DNA of 64,000 nucleotides from Trissonchulus latispiculum (lineage: Eukaryota > Nematoda > Enoplea > Enoplida > Ironidae). The stretch lies in the NCBI GenBank assembly GCA_030248195.1, contig JASAND010012506.1, positions 1 to 64,000 on the forward strand. Reading direction: 5' to 3'. The position numbers and the translations under genes are program-made. Below, piece by piece: positions 57,433 through 64,000 of the stretch. Position 1 is the first letter of the stretch. Each line of letters begins with the position of its first letter. Below the pieces are notes generated by a model, which was not told where the DNA came from, searched no databases, and was given only the letters and a program-made list of their open reading frames with translations.

Positions 57433-58091
57433 TGGTACCTGTTCTTTAGCCAAAAAATTAGGCAAAACCAATTACGTTATGGATTTTCCATAGGTAGCTG
57501 ATAAAGAATCAGACCTGGTTTTGGATGTTTACGCACATTCCTGCTTGTCAGGTCATATGTCCTGGAAAACTAAAAAATTACACGAAACTAATTTGGCATC
57601 CAAATGTAGCTGTTTGCTACTTGCACTTAAGCACCAACTGGGACTTTAAACGGTATTACTTTTCAAACAACTTTCAATAAACATTAAGAAATTAGCTGGA
57701 CTCTCAATTGTAATGCACATTGTTAACGATGGGTTATCTCCTAAAATCAGGGTACTTATAGTAATTTTTTCCCGAAAGATTGGCGGGCCGGGGGGGCGAT
57801 AACTTTTTGGGGGACTTCTTTGCGAAAATGAGTCAAAAATTGGCGTTTTGCGTCTTCTACGATGTCAGAAACATTACGCCGAATTTGTTACAAACTGGAA
57901 AATGTGAATATCAAAGAGGTGCGGGACAGCAGGCTTGCCCGGATATCGAACTCACACTAAAACAGTTGTTGCCAGAGACTATGCGTAGTGAAGTCTTATC
58001 CAGTCGGAAACAATATTTCAGCGAACACCTAATTTAATCAACGTCGGCAGTCGTAAGTGTACTAATAATTTATTTCCAAAGAGATAAGGAT

Positions 58092-58122
<31 letters not shown>

Positions 58123-61100
58123 TACGTTTACGTCGTTTATATTATTATTATATTATATATAAGCTAACTTCTGGTGGTTTCGGGGAGGCCGCCGATGACC
58201 CAAATATCTTATGATAAATATCAGCGGCGTTTGTGTATCCCCTACTTCCATGGAATCACTGCAAAGACTTTTTCCAATTAGCTCTTCGTTTGTAGTAGCA
58301 GTATGACGTTTCCGTAAACCGTATAATTTAATGCACCTGGACACAATTTTTTCTGCCATAGTAGGCACATATGGTCTAGCTTTGAGCGAAATATCAGCTG
58401 TCCTCATGCGCCCTTGCGAGCCCAGTAATTCGAAATATTTTTATACATATAACATATAACTCACTTTTGTGACAAATAGCCGATGGTTTCGTGCACCCCT
58501 TCTTACTTTTAGCAATATTATATTGCTGGTGCCCAGTCATCCGAAATACTCTTCAGGCTAGCGTTTTGACTGAAACAGCAATGTTAAATAAAGGTCATGA
58601 AAAGTTCACAAATGTAAGGATGAAATCATTAATTGCCACACATATAGCTCACTTTTGTGACAAATATCAGTTGGTTTTGTGCACCCCTTCTTAGTTTTAG
58701 TAATGTTTAGCAAATTTATCAACACTGCATCGCCCAGCGAGCGCACTAACACAACTAAGATCTGACATAAAAAGGTAGGGAGCGAAACAATTTTGTTCAT
58801 ACTGATTTAGCGGTACATTTTTGCTGCTGCAATATTTTCTTTATTTTGGTTGAAGAAGAAACATGAAAAACTTAAAAATCGCCCAAAGACGTAGATTTTT
58901 CGATTTTTGAAAATTAAGTAGATGCCAGGAACTACCCGTTCGGTGGAAAATTAGCCCCTTACCCAATTACCCCCCCCCCAATTGTGCATTCTTACGTTTT
59001 TTGTGCAAAACTTGCCAAAGATCGCTTCAAAATGACAAGTTTTAGGTGTTTTTAAGCTAAAAGTGCGAAACTTTTTCTAAAAATTCGGCGAAGCAGTAAA
59101 ATTTTTGAAAATCGTGGCAGAGTTTTGCAATTTTTTGGGTAATGGGGGAGGTCGGAATTTATGAGGGGCCTTTTCATGGGGGCACCTCGAATGGTGGGGA
59201 GGTCGCCAAAAGGGGAGCGGCCCTCACCCCTCTCCCCAGTAAGTATAAGCCAGGCGGTTTTTCAAAATTTGAAAGTAGATTTTGTTTGAAAAATATATCT
59301 TTTTGACCCTTAATTTCAGGAAACGAACAAACGCAAGGGGAAATAGCCTAATCTTAAAGTTTAGTCTGAGCTGAATTGTTTCGTGGCTACGACTTGCATT
59401 GCGCCCGCAATGAAATTTATTCATTCTCGTTATTTCAGCTGATGTTTGACAAGTTTGAATTGTCCCATTGATTGGCCTCAACTAGTGAAAACTAGCCGAA
59501 AACCAGCTGAATTAAGGAAACTGTTTAAAATCTTTGCAGCCCCGATATAAATCGTAGCAAGGTCGCACCCATTGAGGGGGCCTCAAGGGGTCTAGGCCCT
59601 ACCTTTTGGGTTTACAAGATGGACATTTTTCTGTTTTTATGGCAAAAACAGCTATTTTTAAAAACTTAACTTTTTGCGAGAAATAACCATCCAATGGACT
59701 ATGGGGGTTCCGCTCCCACATCCCTCTTGCATTTTACCTTGAACGCCACCTTTTGAAAATCACTCAGCATGAAATCGTCATTGTTCTCTAACCTTGATTA
59801 GGAAATTTTTGAAATAATTTTTAATCTCTAAAGGGAAACGTTCCTTTGGATATCAAAACAAAACAAAGTTTTTAGAAAAGGAAAAAGCTATTTTATAAAA
59901 TTTTAACAGCGAAGAATTCAGTGAGACTGATACGAAAATAGTTATCACATCATTGGGTTAATAGTTTGCCTTTTAATTAAACCGACTTTGAAGCACTTGA
60001 ATATATCAAATGAGTATGTGACTCTTGCTTGTTCCACCAGCTGTGATGGATTCCACTTTAAGACGGACGGAGTTAAAACAGAGCCAAACTTTCACACCCC
60101 ATAATTGGTTGATAAATCCGTATCAGATATTTTAAAATCTACAGAATCTGCATATGTTTGATGAATTTGTTGATGGACTTAAAAAAATTTTATTTATTCA
60201 GAAGCAACACCATAAAGGCGTTTAGCATGTGAATGTAATGCTGTGAAGTAAAATTGAAGTTCGGTGACAGCACCGAATGATGACATCGCCAATCGCCATC
60301 ATTAACGGAGCCTCCAATCACCAAAAGGATCGAATAAGAAGATTCTAAGTTTCTTTAACCAACAAACCAGTTGTTGGCTGGTGACGGGTGAAATATCTTT
60401 TAATGGTGATCCGATACCAGATAGTTGCATTCGCGATATTTTACATGCCGCCACATCAACGGGACAACGAAGAACCTTTCCGGCTCGCTATTCAGACGTC
60501 TTATGGGGGCTCGCTGTAATGGCCTTCTATTAGTGGTTCTAATTTTTCCTGTGCTAATAGCAGGAAACTATTTCAGGACGCTTTATTATGATTATTCGTT
60601 TAAAGTAAACTGTAGTAACAGTCCGCAGATGATAGTTTGACCTATATCATAAGCATTAATGCTAAAATATGGTTGTGTTAACGAATTTTATTATAATTTC
60701 ACTTACATTTTGTACATCTATATTTATATTTTCAGGTCACCTGACTGCAATGGTCAAATCCCAGGACTCGGTGCTTTCAATAACATAGATGACGGATCAA
60801 TATCCAGTAACAGAGGCAGATAAAGACGAAACCCTTTGACAACTTTAAGCGCGCATTGTTTACGTATTAAAAATTAACAATTAAAATGCATTCTTAATTT
60901 TTATTGCTGTAGTAATATCCTAAAAAAAACTAAAGCAACATTTAAACTGATGTATCTTTTTTAAATAATTATTCGTTCATAAGAGACTGAATTATAATAA
61001 TGCTGGTATGATCTGATAATTGGTTTACTCTGTTCTTTAATTCTAGCAGTCTGTCTGATCACCTTGATTTCATGTGTCATTACTTTGATTCTGCGAAAGC

Positions 61101-61564
61101 ATAATAATCTATAATTAATGGGCCAATTTCCAGATGTCTTTTAAATTCATGTTCTAAGGTTCTAGCTTTGCAAATTGGAATCTAATTATAATTTCCAGTT
61201 ATAATGCTCATTTAAATTTATAATACTATAAACGTTCGAAAAATTCTAGGTTCTTCGAACATAGTTTGTCTCGAAATATCATGCCTTTCCGCCTTCGCCG
61301 CCCCCACCTATATTCCCAGCATCGGCGCATCCGATTCCGACAATTTGCAAGTAGGAATTAACTCTTTTTATTGTCTACGGCTGCAGTGGTTTCTAGGAAC
61401 GAGCTTTCATCATTCGAAAAGATCATGACTTTGGCGGCGTTGAGTGTAAACCTGACACCCTTATTCAGAACTCTGCGAAAAGCGACAAATATAGCTATAC
61501 AGAAGGTACAGGTCTTAATCAAGTGTACATGTCAGAGGTGCTACAGTGTCAATTATTTCTTTCA
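57433..61564. other. No recognisable gene; microsatellite, direct repeats, G/C-rich patches
   Basis: A (TA)n tract is at 58091-58121. A ~65-bp direct repeat (CTCACTTTTGTGACAAATA ... GTGCACCCCTTCTTA) occurs at 58454-58519 and 58642-58707. A C run is at about 58971-58980 and G-rich patches at 59135-59240. No coding frame is convincing. Confidence 0.4.
58091..58121. repeat. (TA)n microsatellite
   Basis: Imperfect AT repeat interrupted by one G. Confidence 0.9.
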
Positions 61565-61975
61565 GTTATATCATAATGATAATGACAAGCGCCACACTCT
61601 ATGCAATGAAGGCAAAAACTATGCGATGCGCGATAACGGCCCCCCCAAATTAACCCCTTCTCACACTGCCCTTATATGGGTACACAGTTCCAAACGGGGT
61701 CGCTCACTCGCTTAGTATATTTTGCGCATCTATGTGCTAAGCATACACGTGCACATGCTTGTACCCCTTCCCCAAATTGGGCCACTATTAATTTCAATGT
61801 GTAATCATGTAAAGGATGTAAAGGACTCCCGTTTGGATCACGTACCCATGTAGGGGCGGCGTGAGAGAGGGTCAATTTGTGGGGGGGGGGAGCCGTTAGC
61901 GCATAGCATAGTTTTTGCCTTCATTGCATCGAGTGTGACGCCTGTCACAATCTTATCATATATACTCTTGTCTTA
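61565..61975. mobile_element. Foldback inverted-repeat element, ~410 bp
   Basis: The arms share GCAATGAAGGCAAAAACTATG and its reverse complement, AAACGGG with CCCGTTT, and the TGACAAGCG/CGCCTGTCA ends. The CGATAACGGCCCCCCCAAATT segment matches the element at 29092-29459, so both belong to one family. The short frames are by-products. Confidence 0.8.
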
Positions 61976-62363
61976 ATTAATTAATTAAATTATGTCTTAA
62001 TTCTCGTTTGATTAATATAGAATTAAAGACAATCAATGCATTTTCACTGATTTAGCTGGAAAGTAACGGGAATCGAGCCGACCAAAAATTCAATACTACT
62101 ACTTCTGCTGTTTTGCTCGCACCGGTGCCATGTTAGCTTAGAATTTTTTGTGCAAATCTGTGACAAGAAGCTTTGTACGATACTGCAGTTGGTTTTTTGT
62201 ACGTACCTAGTTGATCGTGAATTGTAACAACCCGTGCGCATAATGCCATATGGCCTTCAGCCCGAGGGATAAAACGTGTACCTATTCCGCAATGCTCAGC
62301 CATGTAATAATTAATAATTCAAATCGATATATTTCGATTTTGTAAAATTTCAAGTCCTGCTTA

Positions 62364-63096
62364 GTGTCAGAGGCCCATGTCAAGATAAAAGTTAGAACCC
62401 CCAGAACCCCCATCAGAAAAAAGGAGGTTCTCAAATTTTTTTATGCGTTTGCATCCAGGACTTTGATTTGTACGTGACTACGTTGCGGATCCTTTCCTTC
62501 AGCAGGTACTTCAGCAGACATGTTTATAAATATGTATCTCAGTCATCAAATTTGTAGCATATAACCGGGGTGTACTGGGGGGGGGTCCTCCTGGCTATAT
62601 ATTCTCATAAACTTAGACTGAAAATTCTGTGTATGAAACATCCAATATCCACAATATGGGTATCAATCGAAAGCTGACGACAAGAACAACAAGTTCGTCC
62701 TTAATTTAAGCCGAGACAACGCGCACACTTTTCGGTACACTCGGACTCCAGAACCCTCAGAACTTCCAGCAAACACTTAAAACTAGGCAGTAGAGGATCA
62801 AATCTCCTGAAAAAAATTTCAGAACCCACAGAACCCCAAGAACCCCCATCAAAAATTTGAAACTAAATATATGTAGTCATGGATCAAATCTCTTCGAAAA
62901 GTTAAGAACCCCCAAGAACCCCCAGAACCCCCATCAAAACATGAAACTAAACATAGTTATAGATCAAATCTGTACAAAAAATTAAGAACCCTCAGAACCC
63001 CAAGAACCCCCATGAAAATCAAAGCTTCAAGAAAATCAAGTGGTAGATCAGAACGCATCAAAAAGTGACTTTTATCTTGACATGGGCCGTGTCAGA
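62364..63096. mobile_element. TIR element filled with C-rich repeats, ~733 bp
   Basis: The left end GTGTCAGAGGCCCATGTCAAG and the right end, CTTGACATGGGCCGTGTCAG, are inverted copies of about 28 bp, both running into AAGATAAAAGT. Inside, 62740-63040 repeats a ~85-bp unit with GAACCCCCAGAACCCCCATC, ATGAAACTAAACATAG and GATCAAATCT. No coding frame. It lies directly before a retrotransposon fragment. Confidence 0.7.
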
Positions 63097-63099
63097 TAT

Positions 63100-63510
63100 A
63101 GCATCCGCGGAGCTGCCAACATACTAGCCTTTAAGGCTCTTTCCAGAAACCTTCCAACAAGGCAGGACCTCCCTTGAGGTCGGCATCAAGCGTGTAAGAA
63201 ATACCATCTATGCCCGGCACCGCTGGATGTTGCATTCCATGTGCTTCAAGAATGTCGTGCTCTCACTGATTCACGGATACAGCGAAACAATCATGTATGC
63301 AAAACTATCGCAAAACAACGAGAACTGGAAGGCTATACGGTACATACAGAACCAAGGATCCGGCCTCCTGCGGGGAGTGCTTGCAAGCCGGACCTGGTCG
63401 CATACAGGGATAACATCGGTAGGGTCATTGTAGAAGTCGCAAAGTACAGTGTTTTGGAGGCCATCATTCTACAAAAATACCGTCTCGCGGAGGTTTCCGT
63501 ATGCCCTTAA
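63100..63510 (+). pseudogene. R2-type non-LTR retrotransposon, C-terminal endonuclease fragment
   Basis: The frame at 63241-63510 reads VLQECRALTDSRIQRNNHVC, then VHTEPRIRPPAG, CKPDLVAYRDNIGRVIVEVA and ILQKYRLAEVSV. This is the order of the restriction-like endonuclease of R2-clade elements: H...C with RI.RH, GY.V..EP, KPD(L)V, then a second acidic residue about 13 residues on and a KY segment. Just upstream, the frame includes SRNLPTRQDLP and CKKYHLCP...H....C, a damaged CCHC. A stop near 63170 and a broken start show decay. The reverse transcriptase is missing. The fragment abuts the TIR element at 62364-63096. Confidence 0.65.
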
Positions 63511-64000
63511 TACATTGTAGGGGCCAGAGGTGTCTTTCTATTGCGCGTCCCAAATGGACTTAACTTGTGTATGCACTGACTGAGAGCCACCACAGTCGAC
63601 GCGGTGCGAGTAACGGTTAAACTTTGGAAACAATTTCCAACGGATGGTTGGGCCACGTATTAGAGCCCTGAACTAATGCCGGCAGGCTTGGAAGCTTGGC
63701 TGATAGTGTAACGGGGTCATTGCGGCGGTTCCTGATGCTGGCAGCATAGTGAAAAGGTTATGACCCAGCCTCGGAGTGAAAAGACCCGTCTTCTGGACAC
63801 ATATTTTGGAGTGACTGTCCCCATAGCAAAGCCAAAAATCTGAAGGCAACCATCCTAGTGATAGGGTAGTATTCTAATCCTCCAATGAAAACATATACAG
63901 TGAAATTTTAACAGGCTTGTTTGCGATTGGTTTATTCAGTTACTGAAATTTACAACGCCAGAATATCCTGCGCTGGTCTGGTTCCGAGTGCGATCAGTTA
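63511..64000. other. 3' sequence after the R2-like fragment
   Basis: More GC-rich than average, possibly the 3' untranslated part of the same retroelement. No other gene is visible before the window ends. Confidence 0.35.

Noticed and set aside
57780..58037. 85-aa plus frame starting in a G-rich run
   Set aside because: No domain, and the neighbouring sequence is repeat-like.

Overview
The window looks like AT-rich, repeat-laden nuclear DNA of an invertebrate animal. The signs are intron-like splice sites, a Ty3/Gypsy-type element with an envelope domain, decayed Polinton/Maverick elements, an R2-type retroelement tail, a tRNA-headed SINE-like sequence and many inverted-repeat elements. Nothing prokaryotic is visible. 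A nematode-like or other small invertebrate host is plausible, but the species cannot be fixed from sequence alone.

Layout. 1-4300: the 5' part of a Gypsy-type element on the minus strand. A gag with a CCHC knuckle runs in one frame into an envelope-like domain with no pol between; a putative PBS/LTR edge and three 144-bp tandem repeats follow. 5296-7990: TTAA-flanked inverted-repeat elements, one next to or inside another. 9121-10116: a 3'-5' exonuclease-like (DEDDy) fragment. 11343-12904 (minus): a zinc-finger exon and a fragment resembling the N-terminal region of large Polinton-like polymerase proteins. 13379-18600: a ~186-bp satellite array split by a complete 4.5-kb non-coding LTR element with 374-bp LTRs and a 5-bp target duplication. 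18690-19480: an irregular array of a ~20-bp core. 20204-23405: two paralogous small Cys-rich membrane proteins on the minus strand, separated by a ~650-bp palindrome.

28830-31745: relics of one Polinton (capsid, basic-tailed protein, integrase), its capsid gene split by a foldback element. 32114-34141: two tandem kinase-like copies on the minus strand, both with Gly where the catalytic Asp of HRD belongs. 34200-45000: exon-like fragments without a recognised function, microsatellites and small inverted repeats. 45100-49440: a second decayed Polinton (PolB and integrase minus, penton-like protein plus). 51731-52285: a tRNA-headed SINE-like sequence. 52300-57430: several copies of an ~850-bp unit carrying a short conserved ORF, with a candidate solo LTR between copies. 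61565-63510: a foldback element, a TIR element filled with C-rich repeats, and the C-terminal endonuclease region of an R2-type retrotransposon.

The genes do not form one pathway. This is an accessory or heterochromatin-like stretch in which mobile elements have landed in each other. The likeliest intact host genes are the two small membrane proteins. The kinase-like pair, the exonuclease and a few exon-like ORFs are probably pseudogenes or parts of multi-exon genes.
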